Shown in pieces: positions 52,880 to 62,107 of a stretch of DNA of 64,000 bases; the first letter of the stretch is position 1; every line of letters starts with the position of its first letter. The notes under the pieces are model-generated. The model was not told the origin of the DNA. It searched no databases and saw nothing but the letters and a program-made list of their open reading frames with translations. The DNA comes from an uncultured Marinobacter sp. (lineage in GTDB: Bacteria > Pseudomonadota > Gammaproteobacteria > Pseudomonadales > Oleiphilaceae). The position numbers were made by a program, and so were the translations under genes. The DNA lies in contig NZ_CANLBK010000004.1 of the NCBI RefSeq assembly GCF_947488835.1, forward strand, positions 1 through 64,000, in the 5' to 3' direction.

Positions 52880-53443
52880 ATGTCTGCAGACACCACAGAG
52901 CACAATCGTAACCGACAGGATTTCTCCGGTATCGACTCGATCTGGTTGTTTGGTTATGGCTCGTTGATTTACAAAGTAGATTTTCCATACCTCGAAAAGC
53001 GCCCCGCATCCATTCAGGGCTGGGCGCGCCGGTTCTGGCAGGGATCCCATGATCATAGAGGCACTCCGGAAGCGCCGGGGCGTGTGGTGACTCTGATCGA
53101 GCAGCCGGGCGCCAAGTGCAAAGGTATGGCCTTCCGGGTATCACCGAAGGTCTTCGAGCATTTGGATGTGCGGGAGAAGAATGGTTATCTGCGATTCACC
53201 ACAACCCTGACGTTCGATAACGGCAGTCATGGTGAGGGGCTGGTTTACATTGCCACTGAGGATAACGAAGCCTTCCTTGGCGAGGCGCCGGACGCAGATA
53301 TAGCCCGCCAGATTGCTTCTGCGGTTGGTCCGAGTGGCCCCAATTCCGAATACTTATTGAGACTCGCGGAGTCTTTGCGTGCGCTGGGTGACGAGTGCAC
53401 CCATACTTTCTCAATTGAAGCTTGCCTAAAAGCAGACTCATAA
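52880..53443 (+). CDS. ChaC-like gamma-glutamylcyclotransferase
   Basis: A 187-residue enzyme likely degrading glutathione to 5-oxoproline and Cys-Gly. The substrate-binding FGYGSLIYK is close to the N terminus; RRFWQGSHDHRGTPEAPGRV and the catalytic Glu in VREKNGYLR are in place, followed by EGLVYIATEDNEAFLG. It follows marC after 9 bases, so both may be in one message. Confidence 0.92.
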   Translation: MSADTTEHNRNRQDFSGIDSIWLFGYGSLIYKVDFPYLEKRPASIQGWARRFWQGSHDHRGTPEAPGRVVTLIEQPGAKCKGMAFRVSPKVFEHLDVREKNGYLRFTTTLTFDNGSHGEGLVYIATEDNEAFLGEAPDADIARQIASAVGPSGPNSEYLLRLAESLRALGDECTHTFSIEACLKADS

Positions 53444-53466
53444 ACCGGGTACGAAGCTCCATACAA

Positions 53467-53577
53467 GCAGTAGGGGGAGAAACACCTCCCGAAACTGTGC
53501 GGAGCCAGGGATGGCGGAGCCAAGCGTACACGGACGTATTCACAGCGTGTTTCGGGAGGTGTTTCTCCCCCTACTGC
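53467..53577. repeat. Inverted-repeat element with 29-bp perfect arms
   Basis: Arms at 53467-53495 and 53549-53577 (gcagtagggggagaaacacc ... and its exact reverse complement) frame a 53-base centre. The centre carries ccagggatggcggagccaagcgtacacggacg-like sequence, as in dispersed palindromic repeats of pseudomonads and marine gammaproteobacteria. It lies between convergent chaC and the DMT exporter gene and could act as a terminator. Confidence 0.75.
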
Positions 53578-53578
53578 G

Positions 53579-54496
53579 TCAGGCCTCCACCGAAGCGACT
53601 CGGGACTCCTCCCGGGTAGCAGGATTAAAGCCCCTGGGAGGTGATTTGCGACGCTGATTCAGGCCGATCATCACTAGCGGCACAACAACCATCAAACTGC
53701 CCACCAGGAACCACCAGTCCGGTACCTCGTTAAACCAGATCCAGCCGATCGCTACAGCCCAGATCAGTCCTGTGTATTCCGCGCTGGTCACCTGATTGGC
53801 ATCCACTTGCCGGTAGGCCAACAAAACGGTGATGTTGTAACCCAGAATAAAAAATGCCGAACCGACCGCGGTTAGCAAAATCTCTGGGTGCCAGGTGGCA
53901 CCTTGTTGCCACTCCCATATTGCAAGTAGCCCAGACACCGGGATAACCAACAGGTAGTTGAGAAACAACTTGTGTACCGTGCTCTGGCCCTTGGGCAACT
54001 TGCGCACCATCACCGCGTTGATTGCCAGTGTCAGTGCAGACCCCAGCGCGGCTACCGCCGCCCAATTGAACTCCACGGGGCGCAAGATGACGATGATGCC
54101 GGCAAACCCGCTGAATACCGCAAGCACACTCAATGGCGAAAGCGACTCCCGGAAGATAACCACTGAAAACACCATCACCAGAATCGGCGCTGCGTAAAAT
54201 ACGGCGTTGGCCGTGGCCAGTGGCAGGTTGCTTAAGGCAACGATCATGCACAGCAAGCCTACCAGATGAACGTGCGCCCTGATGGCGTGTACTTTTATGC
54301 CGGAAAACAGGTTGTTCCGGTCGATCTTGCGAGCCAGCGGAACCAGGAAAACAAGGGTGATGAGGCAGCGTAAAAATGCGAACTGCAGAATCGGTGCGCC
54401 CGGCTCCATGAGCTTGATAAACACGTCAGATATCAGCGCCATGGCGTTGCCAAGCACAAGCAGAAGAATTGCGCTGTTTACAGTTTTACCTGACAT
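53579..54496 (-). CDS. EamA/DMT-family transporter
   Basis: A 305-residue inner-membrane protein with ten predicted segments in two EamA repeats; LLVLGNAMALISDVFIKLMEPG and FLRCLITLVFLVPLA belong to the first, ALTLAINAVMVRKLPKGQST and NVTVLLAYRQVDANQVTSAEY-like sequence to the second. It exports or imports small metabolites. Its stop lies next to the inverted repeat. The frame is open to GTG 54538; ATG 54496 is used as start. It faces a LysR gene that may regulate it. Confidence 0.88.
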   Translation of the reverse strand: MSGKTVNSAILLLVLGNAMALISDVFIKLMEPGAPILQFAFLRCLITLVFLVPLARKIDRNNLFSGIKVHAIRAHVHLVGLLCMIVALSNLPLATANAVFYAAPILVMVFSVVIFRESLSPLSVLAVFSGFAGIIVILRPVEFNWAAVAALGSALTLAINAVMVRKLPKGQSTVHKLFLNYLLVIPVSGLLAIWEWQQGATWHPEILLTAVGSAFFILGYNITVLLAYRQVDANQVTSAEYTGLIWAVAIGWIWFNEVPDWWFLVGSLMVVVPLVMIGLNQRRKSPPRGFNPATREESRVASVEA

Positions 54497-54621
54497 CTTT
54501 TTATTACCTGATACACGGGGGGTGGATAAAGCGCGCACATAGAAAGTGGCAGGTACAGTCTACTTGCGCTTTAATATCCGATAAAATGATGTTTCTTGAG
54601 CTGGTATTAGATAAATAGATA

Positions 54622-55569
54622 ATGAAGCTGCCACCACTAAGAGCCCTGCCCGTATTTGAAGCCGTCGCCCGCCTCAACAGTTTTTCATTGGCTGCTGATG
54701 AGCTCTCGGTAAGCCAGAGTGCGGTGAGCCATCAGATCAAACAGCTCGAAACCTATCTGGGGGAGCAGCTGTTCTGGCGTGGAGGGCGCACGCTCGCGTT
54801 AACCGACGAGGGGCGGCAGTATCTCGATGCCGTCAGTACGGCGTTGCTGCAAATCGAACGGGCCAGTGAAAAACTGCTGGGGCATGAAGAATCCAGGTTG
54901 CGGCTTGCGCTCTTCAGTTCCTTTGCCGTTCGTTGGCTGGTGCCGCGGTTGCCGAATCTGCAGCGACAGCACCCGCAGGTAGAGTTGGCGCTGGAGATGA
55001 CCAGCGAAAACCCCGTACTGTCTGATCGTGTGGCGGACTGTTTTATTACGATAAATCGCGGGTCTTCAGCCTACAGTTACGAGCTTTTGTACGTTGAGCA
55101 ATTGTTTCCCGTGTGCAGTCAGGATTATTGGCAGCGCATTTGTAGAGAGTTGGGTCGGGAAGCGGATGCAGCAGGGCGTGATGAGCCGGCCATGACCACG
55201 GCGGAGGTGGCCCGCTTTCCCCTGCTATCCACTCACAGCATTTACGACAAGGCCGCTGGGGACTGGGAGGCCTGGTATCAAACTGTGGATGAGTCCATAC
55301 CTTCCGGCACGCGCGTTCAGCACTTCAGTCACATGCTGCTGGCGTTGGAGGCCGCGCGCCACCATCAGGGCATCGCTCTGACCAACGATTACATGTTGAG
55401 CACCCGAAAGGATTCAGAAGAATTTGTGCGCTTGCCATGCCACCCGCTGGTGACCGGCGACCGGTTCTATTTTGCCTGGAAAACCAGCCGAAGAAGGGAG
55501 CGGAGCATACAACTGCTGAGAGGTTGGCTGGTGGATGAAGCCATCAGAGGGGGACTCAGGTCACAATGA
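54622..55569 (+). CDS. LysR-family transcriptional regulator (GcvA type)
   Basis: A 315-residue regulator. The N-terminal winged helix (LRALPVFEAVARLNSFSLAA, then ELSVSQSAVSHQIKQLE) is followed by a substrate-binding domain (~90-300). The opening 'LPPLRALPVFEAVARLNSF' is the GcvA-subgroup pattern. Effector unknown. It is divergent from the DMT exporter with 125 bases between, a usual arrangement for a LysR target. Confidence 0.93.
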   Translation: MKLPPLRALPVFEAVARLNSFSLAADELSVSQSAVSHQIKQLETYLGEQLFWRGGRTLALTDEGRQYLDAVSTALLQIERASEKLLGHEESRLRLALFSSFAVRWLVPRLPNLQRQHPQVELALEMTSENPVLSDRVADCFITINRGSSAYSYELLYVEQLFPVCSQDYWQRICRELGREADAAGRDEPAMTTAEVARFPLLSTHSIYDKAAGDWEAWYQTVDESIPSGTRVQHFSHMLLALEAARHHQGIALTNDYMLSTRKDSEEFVRLPCHPLVTGDRFYFAWKTSRRRERSIQLLRGWLVDEAIRGGLRSQ

Positions 55570-55699
55570 TGCGAAATTGACCCTTTCTGTCGGCCCTTCC
55601 GGCGCTACTGCTATCGGAGAATGATCTTGCAGCGGGTATCCTTGCTTCAATAGTAACAAAGCTGCGCGTATTCACCGACGCAGTGAACAAGGAACCAAC

Positions 55700-57085
55700 A
55701 TGTCGTTAAACCGTCGCCAGTTTCTTCAATACGCCGGCGCCCTCGGTGCTTTGGGTGCGCTTGGCAGCCAGGCAGCACTTGCACAACTTCTCAACCCTCA
55801 ACGCATGCAGCCCTGGCGCAACTGGTCGGGTGTGCAGACCTGCCTGCCAGCAAGCCAGATATCCCCCAAAACGCTGGACGAACTGGTAGATGTTATTACT
55901 CGCAGCACCGGCACCATTCGCCCGGTTGGGGCGGGGCACTCGTTCAGCCCGCTGGTGCCCACGGATGATACCTTGCTTTCCCTCGGCTATTTTGGCGGCA
56001 TGTTAAGCCATGATTCGGCAACCCATCGGGCGGAGTTTGGTGCGGGCACCTCCATGGCACTCATGGGCATGGCGCTGAATGAGGTGGGCCAGGGCTTCAT
56101 CAATATGGCTGATATAGATCACCAGACTTTGGGCGGTGCCGTTGCAACATCGACCCACGGTACTGGCATTAAATACGGCTCTTACTCAAGTTACATCAAA
56201 GGGTTGCAGTTGGTGACTGCGAGCGGTGAGGTACTGGATTGCGATGCCACACGTAACCCGGAGGTGTTCCATGCCGCCCGCGTATCCATGGGCTCGCTTG
56301 GGGTAATCACCCGGCTGACTATGCAGAACCGGCCAGGCTATCGCCTGCGGGAAACCATGTGGGTGGCCAAAACCGAAGACTTGCTGGCGGATATTGACCG
56401 GCACATGTCCGAAAACCAGCACTGGGAAATGCTGGTGATTCCCCATTCGGATTACGCACTGGCCATTGCCTTGAACGAAACCGAGGAGCCAGCCACACCT
56501 CCGGTAAACAAGGCAGAAAGCGGGGGCAATGAGTTTGTGACCCTGCTTGAGAAGCTGGATAAATACGGAAGTGATTTCCCGTCAGCCCGCCGCTTCTTGC
56601 TGAACAACCTGCGGCACTTTGCCACCTTTGATGAGCGTATTGGCGAGTCTTACGAGATCTATTCCAACATACGCTCGGTGCGCTTTAACGAAATGGAATA
56701 CTCGGTGCCCGCCGAGCATGGCCCGGCCTGCCTGCGCGAGATTCTGCAGCTTATCGAGCGTAATGACCTGCCCACCTGGTTTCCACTGGAATACCGCTAT
56801 GTGCAGGCTGACGATATACCTTTAAGTATGTTCCAGGGGCGCGATAGTTGTGCCATTTCTGTGCACCAGCACTACAGCATGGATTATCACAATCTGTTTG
56901 CGGCCATAGAGCCGATTTTCTGGAAATACGATGGCAGGCCCCACTGGGGTAAGTTGCATACACTGAATGCACGTCATCTGGAGAAGTTGTACCCGCAGTG
57001 GCGCGAGTTTACCGGGTTACGCGAGAGCCTTGACCCGCAGGGTAAGTTCCTGAATGCCCACCTGCGTTCAATTCTGGGCGCGTGA
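55700..57085 (+). CDS. Tat-exported FAD-binding oxidoreductase (sugar-lactone oxidase-like)
   Basis: A 461-residue protein with a twin-arginine signal (NRRQFLQYAGALGALGALGS). It has the FAD_binding_4 domain (residues ~45-215: RPVGAGHSFSPLVPTDDTLL, TLGGAVATSTHGTG, LGVITRLTMQ) and a C-terminal ALO domain (ending GKLHTLNARHLEKLYPQWRE). Relatives oxidise D-arabinono-1,4-lactone, L-gulonolactone or alditols. The signal places it in the periplasm. It is followed after 49 bases by a second Tat-exported enzyme gene in the same direction. Confidence 0.9.
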   Translation: MSLNRRQFLQYAGALGALGALGSQAALAQLLNPQRMQPWRNWSGVQTCLPASQISPKTLDELVDVITRSTGTIRPVGAGHSFSPLVPTDDTLLSLGYFGGMLSHDSATHRAEFGAGTSMALMGMALNEVGQGFINMADIDHQTLGGAVATSTHGTGIKYGSYSSYIKGLQLVTASGEVLDCDATRNPEVFHAARVSMGSLGVITRLTMQNRPGYRLRETMWVAKTEDLLADIDRHMSENQHWEMLVIPHSDYALAIALNETEEPATPPVNKAESGGNEFVTLLEKLDKYGSDFPSARRFLLNNLRHFATFDERIGESYEIYSNIRSVRFNEMEYSVPAEHGPACLREILQLIERNDLPTWFPLEYRYVQADDIPLSMFQGRDSCAISVHQHYSMDYHNLFAAIEPIFWKYDGRPHWGKLHTLNARHLEKLYPQWREFTGLRESLDPQGKFLNAHLRSILGA

Positions 57086-57134
57086 GGTAGAGAGTGACAG
57101 ATATATTGAAGGAGCGATTGAGGGGGAGAGTACT

Positions 57135-58427
57135 GTGAATCGTCGTGGTTTTCTGTTCACCGGCCTGTTGGGTGGTGCGGCCATAATGACCGGAGCTGGT
57201 TTGCTACGACCTGCAGATAAGGGCAAACCTTACACGGCTTACTTCCAGGCGCTGAACGCGGAGCTGAAACGCGCCGGGCCCATGCGGCCTGTATTGGTGG
57301 TGGATCTGGACCGTCTGGATCACAACATTGATGTGGTGAAAGCTTCTCTGCAACGCAGCGGCAAGGCCTTGCGCCTGGTCGAAAAGTCGCTGCCGGCGCG
57401 CGGTTTGCTGGAATACATTGCCAGCCGTACCGGCACCGACAAGCTGATGTCGTTCCACCAACCCTTCCTGAATCAGACCGCCGAATACTTTCCGCAAGCC
57501 GATATATTGCTGGGCAAACCGCTGCCAGCCCGATCAGTTGAGGTGTTCTATCAGCAGCATCAAGGGCAGGCTGATCCTACAGCGCGAATCCAGTGGCTGA
57601 TTGATGCGCCTGAACGGTTGCAGGAATACTTGCAGATATCACGAGCACGCAACAGCAAGTTCCGTATCAACATTGAGCTGGACGTTGGCTTGCATCGCGG
57701 TGGTGTGACCGATAACGATACTTTGAATGTGTTACTTGGCTTGATTGCCAATAACCCGGAGCATCTCGAGTTCTCCGGGTTCATGGGTTACGACCCGTTT
57801 GTCGGCATGGAACTGCCCTCGGTTCTTGGTTCTCCGGAAACGTTGCTAGGCAAGGTGATGACCCGCTATCAGGGCTTTGTGGATTTCACCCGAAACCAGT
57901 ATCCGGCACTTTGGCGGGACGGCCTTGCGCTCAATACCGCCGGCAGCCCCAGTTACCGCCTGCACGAAACCGAAACCCTGAGTACGGAGTTGGCGGTGGG
58001 GTCGGCCATGGTGATGCCCACGCACTTTGATTTGCCGTCTTTGAGCGATCATGTTCCTGCGGCGTTTATTGCCAGCCCTGTTCTGAAATCCACCGGGCCA
58101 GTGAATATTCCGGCGTTGGATGGAAAATCGAAAATCTTCTCCTGGTGGGATATCAACCAGCGCGCTACCTATTTTATTTATGGCGGCAACTGGCTGGCGG
58201 ATTTCGTCGCGCCAGAGGGGCTGCAGAGCAACAGCTTGTATGGCAGAAGCTCGAACCAGGAGCTGGTGACGGCCTCGCCGGGAGTGGGGCTTCAAGTGAA
58301 CGATCAGGTGTTTCTGCGCCCGCAACAAAGTGAGGCGGTATTGCTGCAGTTTGGCGACATACTGGCAATGCGCAATGGAAAGATTGTTGATCAATGGCCC
58401 GTATACCAGGACGGTTCCCGGGCATAG
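57135..58427 (+). CDS. Tat-exported PLP enzyme, D-threonine aldolase/alanine racemase-like
   Basis: A 430-residue protein. The twin-arginine-like signal NRRGFLFTGLLGGAAIMTG is followed by an alanine-racemase N-terminal barrel with VLVVDLDRLDHNID, the PLP lysine in LRLVEKSLP, ELDVGLHRGG and LNTAGSPSY. The C-terminal domain resembles D-threonine or D-serine aldolase/dehydratase. It would act on D-hydroxyamino acids in the periplasm (inference). Start GTG 57135 with GGGGGAG ahead; earlier frame overlaps the preceding gene. Confidence 0.85.
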   Translation: MNRRGFLFTGLLGGAAIMTGAGLLRPADKGKPYTAYFQALNAELKRAGPMRPVLVVDLDRLDHNIDVVKASLQRSGKALRLVEKSLPARGLLEYIASRTGTDKLMSFHQPFLNQTAEYFPQADILLGKPLPARSVEVFYQQHQGQADPTARIQWLIDAPERLQEYLQISRARNSKFRINIELDVGLHRGGVTDNDTLNVLLGLIANNPEHLEFSGFMGYDPFVGMELPSVLGSPETLLGKVMTRYQGFVDFTRNQYPALWRDGLALNTAGSPSYRLHETETLSTELAVGSAMVMPTHFDLPSLSDHVPAAFIASPVLKSTGPVNIPALDGKSKIFSWWDINQRATYFIYGGNWLADFVAPEGLQSNSLYGRSSNQELVTASPGVGLQVNDQVFLRPQQSEAVLLQFGDILAMRNGKIVDQWPVYQDGSRA

Positions 58428-58485
58428 CCAGTGAGCCATAAGGCAAGTGGCCAGCACTTGAAAATGCTGGCCACAGCTTTAGAGC

Positions 58486-60987
58486 CTACTTAACGCCAGG
58501 GCGTTCAACTACTTTGCGTTTCCCTTTGGCACATCGGGACAGAGCTTTCAGGCCTTCTTCGTCGAAAGCATCCACCCGGATAACGTCGTACAAAGCCGTC
58601 AGTGCATCTTCAAGCTTCTCGCGCTCCTCCGTCTTCACAACGCCTTCTGCACAGGCCCAGTCCACCAGCTTTTTGCGCTCGTGGCCCATCAGCAGTGTCA
58701 CTTCGTCTAGATCGTCTTTATCACGATTACGAACGGCCTCGTGCATGCGGCCACGTACATCGGCGGTTTCGTTTGCCAGCTTGTAGGCATTCAGAACCCG
58801 ACCAAGAGGGTCCTTCGGATCCATTGTGGTGTAGGCACCGCGGCTGATGCGCTGGCGCAGCGGTGTGTCTTTAACGATGCTGGCAGCCACTTGGGCGCCA
58901 AGCTTGTCATCCGGCCCGTTCAGGCCGGTCGCACCCAGCGGGAATACCAGCAGGCGCATTGGCCAGCGTAGAGCAGGTACAGGGAACTTGGTGATGGCTT
59001 CGCGCATCGAGTGCTGCAAGTCCTGAAGGCAGGTTTGCAGGCACCATTCCACCAGCGGGCGCTGGTCGGCAGGGTAGCCTTCCTCGTGCCATTGCTTGAT
59101 TACGGCCGTCGCGTAGTACAGCTGCACCAGGCAGTCTGCCATGCGCCCGGAGAGGCGCTGTCGGGCTTTAAGTCCACCGCCCACGGAGAGCAGGGTTACA
59201 TCCGTCATTAGGGCAAACGCTGCCGAAAAGCGGGCAAGCTGGCGGTAATATGAGCGGATGTTTCCTTGCCGTGGCACTGTTTCAAACAACCCGCCGGAGA
59301 GGGCAAGAACAAAAGCCCTCAAAGCGTTCCGTGTAGTGTGAGCCAGGTGCTTGTAGAAGATGCCGTCGAACTTCTTCACTGCCTGATCTTCGTCTTCCAT
59401 GTCAGCCGCTGCAATTTCATCAACAATAAACGGGTGGCAGCGAATCGCCCCCTGACCAAACACCATCAGGCTGCGGGTCAAAATGTTTGCGCCTTCCACG
59501 GTAATGCCAATGGGTACAGCGTTGTAAGCGCGGGCCATGAAGTTGCGGGGGCCGGTAATAACGCCGCGACCGGCGACCACATCCATGGCGTGGTTGATCA
59601 CTATCCGCATCAGGTCGGTGTTGCGGTATTTCAGCAGGGCAGAAGGCACCGCGGGCCGCACGCCCCTGTCCAACATACTGGAGGTCAGCAAGCGGGCAGC
59701 ATCCATCATGTAGGTGTAACCAGCGATGGGCTCCAGAGCCTCCTGAACACCTTCAAACTGGCTGATGGAGCGGCCGAACTGTTCGCGAGTGTAGGCGTAG
59801 GAGCCGGTTGCCAGGCTGGCTACCTTGCCGGCACCGGTGCCCAGCGCGGGCAGGGAAATGGAGCGGCCAATGGACAGGCATTCCAGCAGCATGGTCCAGC
59901 CCTTGCCGAGCATGTCCTGGCCACCGATTACCTGGTCCATGGGAATAAACACTTCGGTGCCCCACGTCGGCCCATTCATGAAGACGGTATTCATTGGCAG
60001 GTGTCGAGCGCCTGCGTGTACGCCTTCGGTTTCCCGCGGCACCAGAACACAGGTCACGCCTATGTCTTCGTTATCGCCCAGCAGATTTTCCGGGTCGTAC
60101 ACCTTGATGGCCAGGCCAATCAGCGTCGCCACCGGTGCCAGAGTGATATAGCGTTTGTTCCAGGTAACTTTCAAACCCAGAACGTCTTCGCCGTTCCATT
60201 GGCCTTTGCACACTATGCCTTTGTCTGGAATGGCGCCCGCATCGGAACCCGCGATGGGCGAAGTGAGGGCAAAGCAGGGAATCTCTTCACCACCGGAGAG
60301 CCTTGGCAGGTAGTGTTTTTTCTGTTCGTCGGTGCCGTAATGCATCAACAACTCACCCGGGCCGAGGGAGTTGGGTACCATCACGGTGACCGCAGCAGAT
60401 ACGCTGCGGGTAGAAATTTTCATGACGATTTCAGAGTGGGCAGTGTTGGAGAAGCCCATGCCGCCGTCTTCTTTCGGGATCACCAGGCCGAAAAATCCGT
60501 TCTCACGGATAAATTTCCAGACCTTGTCCGGCAGGTCGTAGTCTTCGTGGGTGATCTTCCAGTCATCGAGCATGCTGCAGAGTTTTTCTACCGGGCCATC
60601 AAGAAACGCCTGTTCTTCGCTGGACAGGTGTGCAGGCTTTGCATCCAGCAGTTTTGACCATTCAGGTTTGCCCGAAAACAGTTCACCATCCCAGTCCACA
60701 GAACCGGATTTCAGGGCTTCTTCTTCGGTTGAAGACAGCTTGGGAAGGCGGCTGCGAACCCAGCCCAACAGTGGGCGGCTGAATTTGTCGAGGCGCAGCT
60801 CGCTCGGAATAACCAGAATCAGGGCAAGCGCGAGAAAAAGGCCGCCAAACAGAATACTGGCAATGTGCCACTCGTCCTGGAACAGGCCAACCAGGGTTGC
60901 GATAGACATTACCGCAGCGGCTGTGGTGCCGCCAACTCCCACATAGATCAGAATCAGGGCACTGATGAGCAGTAAAAGTACACTCAC
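58486..60987 (-). CDS. fadE: Acyl-CoA dehydrogenase FadE
   Basis: An 833-residue enzyme of the FadE type (E. coli FadE is about 814), first step of fatty-acid beta-oxidation. N terminus: two membrane segments (~1-60, VLLLLISALILIYVGVGGTT and SILFGGLFLALALILVIPSE). Then the dehydrogenase domains: ENGFFGLVIPKEDGGMGFSN, FALTSPIAGSDAGAIPDKG, MNGPTWGTEVFIPMDQVIGG and the C-terminal DUF1974 region (~540-800). Start GTG 60987 has GGAGG 7 bases ahead. It matches the alkane-degrading character of the window. Confidence 0.95.
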   Translation of the reverse strand: MSVLLLLISALILIYVGVGGTTAAAVMSIATLVGLFQDEWHIASILFGGLFLALALILVIPSELRLDKFSRPLLGWVRSRLPKLSSTEEEALKSGSVDWDGELFSGKPEWSKLLDAKPAHLSSEEQAFLDGPVEKLCSMLDDWKITHEDYDLPDKVWKFIRENGFFGLVIPKEDGGMGFSNTAHSEIVMKISTRSVSAAVTVMVPNSLGPGELLMHYGTDEQKKHYLPRLSGGEEIPCFALTSPIAGSDAGAIPDKGIVCKGQWNGEDVLGLKVTWNKRYITLAPVATLIGLAIKVYDPENLLGDNEDIGVTCVLVPRETEGVHAGARHLPMNTVFMNGPTWGTEVFIPMDQVIGGQDMLGKGWTMLLECLSIGRSISLPALGTGAGKVASLATGSYAYTREQFGRSISQFEGVQEALEPIAGYTYMMDAARLLTSSMLDRGVRPAVPSALLKYRNTDLMRIVINHAMDVVAGRGVITGPRNFMARAYNAVPIGITVEGANILTRSLMVFGQGAIRCHPFIVDEIAAADMEDEDQAVKKFDGIFYKHLAHTTRNALRAFVLALSGGLFETVPRQGNIRSYYRQLARFSAAFALMTDVTLLSVGGGLKARQRLSGRMADCLVQLYYATAVIKQWHEEGYPADQRPLVEWCLQTCLQDLQHSMREAITKFPVPALRWPMRLLVFPLGATGLNGPDDKLGAQVAASIVKDTPLRQRISRGAYTTMDPKDPLGRVLNAYKLANETADVRGRMHEAVRNRDKDDLDEVTLLMGHERKKLVDWACAEGVVKTEEREKLEDALTALYDVIRVDAFDEEGLKALSRCAKGKRKVVERPGVK

Positions 60988-61119
60988 GGGCAGACCTCCA
61001 TATCGTGGATAAAATTCGGCGAATTTCAGTTTAACCTTCGGTCAAAGTTTCCCCACATGCAAGGGCACCGTTGCTAATAACAGTATAGACCGCAATGGCT
61101 TCAGGCATTCACTATGTCC

Positions 61120-62007
61120 TCAGATGTAACCGGCGGCAAAAACCAGCCCAAGTACGATCGGCATAACAATAAGGCTGCCGAGGTTACTTATTAGTACGAG
61201 AGAAGCCACTTTATGGGGCTCTTGCTGATACTGCTCAGCCACCATGTAGTTGAGCACCGCAGGAGGCAGCGCGGCGAATACCCATAGTGAAGCGATTTGA
61301 AGGCCGGGGAGATCCAGCAGTGCAATCATCGGCCAGGCCAGCAATAGCCCACTGACCGGGCAGGCGATGGCGCCCAGCATGCCCAGTTTCCAATCGCTGA
61401 AGTCGATATCCAGCATACGCACGCCGAGGGTAAACAGCATCAGCGGTATGCAGATTTCCCCGAGCATGTTCAGGGAGTGCAATAGCCAGCCTGGCAGAGC
61501 AACGCCGCCAAGGTTAACCGCCAGCCCGGCGATGCTGGCAAACACAATGGGCAGTCTCAGGCGCTGCAAAATGGAGGTGTGCGGGTCGAGCATGTACAGC
61601 CCCACAGAAAAATGCAGCAGCATTTCCACAATGAATAGCACGATGGCTGCGGGCAGCGCCGCTTCACCAAAGGCCAGAACCAACAGCGGAATGCCCATGT
61701 TGCCGGAGTTGTTGAACATCATGGGGGGTAAAAAGGTTTTCAGGTTCAAGTCGAGTACCCGGGCCAGCGGATACAGAACAATGCCGGAACCGAGCACCAC
61801 AACCGTTGCGGCGAGCGCAAGCCCGGCATAATCCTGAAGAGGCGCTTGCTGATCGGCCAGTACTGCAAACACCAGCATAGGCACAAACAGCTCCATGTTC
61901 AGAACGTTTAATCCACGAATATCCGGGGTGCGAAACCGGCCGTAAAGGGCACCGCAACCAGCAATGAGAAATACCGGCAGCAGGGTTGAAAGAATCTGGC
62001 CAATCAT
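61120..62007 (-). CDS. AEC-family (auxin efflux carrier-like) transporter
   Basis: A 295-residue inner-membrane protein with ten segments in two five-helix repeats; typical blocks are LPVFLIAGCGALYGRF, NMELFVPMLVFAVLAD, PMMFNNSGNMGIPLLVLAFGE and LMLFTLGVRML. ATG 62007 with GGAG 7 bases ahead is preferred to the longer frame that reaches 62064. It is divergent from the aminotransferase gene. Substrate unknown. Confidence 0.92.
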   Translation of the reverse strand: MIGQILSTLLPVFLIAGCGALYGRFRTPDIRGLNVLNMELFVPMLVFAVLADQQAPLQDYAGLALAATVVVLGSGIVLYPLARVLDLNLKTFLPPMMFNNSGNMGIPLLVLAFGEAALPAAIVLFIVEMLLHFSVGLYMLDPHTSILQRLRLPIVFASIAGLAVNLGGVALPGWLLHSLNMLGEICIPLMLFTLGVRMLDIDFSDWKLGMLGAIACPVSGLLLAWPMIALLDLPGLQIASLWVFAALPPAVLNYMVAEQYQQEPHKVASLVLISNLGSLIVMPIVLGLVFAAGYI

Positions 62008-62107
62008 CAAAAACTCCAATAGGCGCCGCAGGTTGGTTGCGGTGGTAGTGTTACCCGACGACAATAGCCCGGATACCTGGATTGCTAATCGGTTATGGAG
62101 TTTACCA

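Noticed and set aside
59266..60657. 463-codon open frame on the + strand
   Set aside because: It is antisense to fadE and encodes a His/Gly/Ala-rich sequence with no family resemblance; the minus-strand frame carries all acyl-CoA dehydrogenase motifs.
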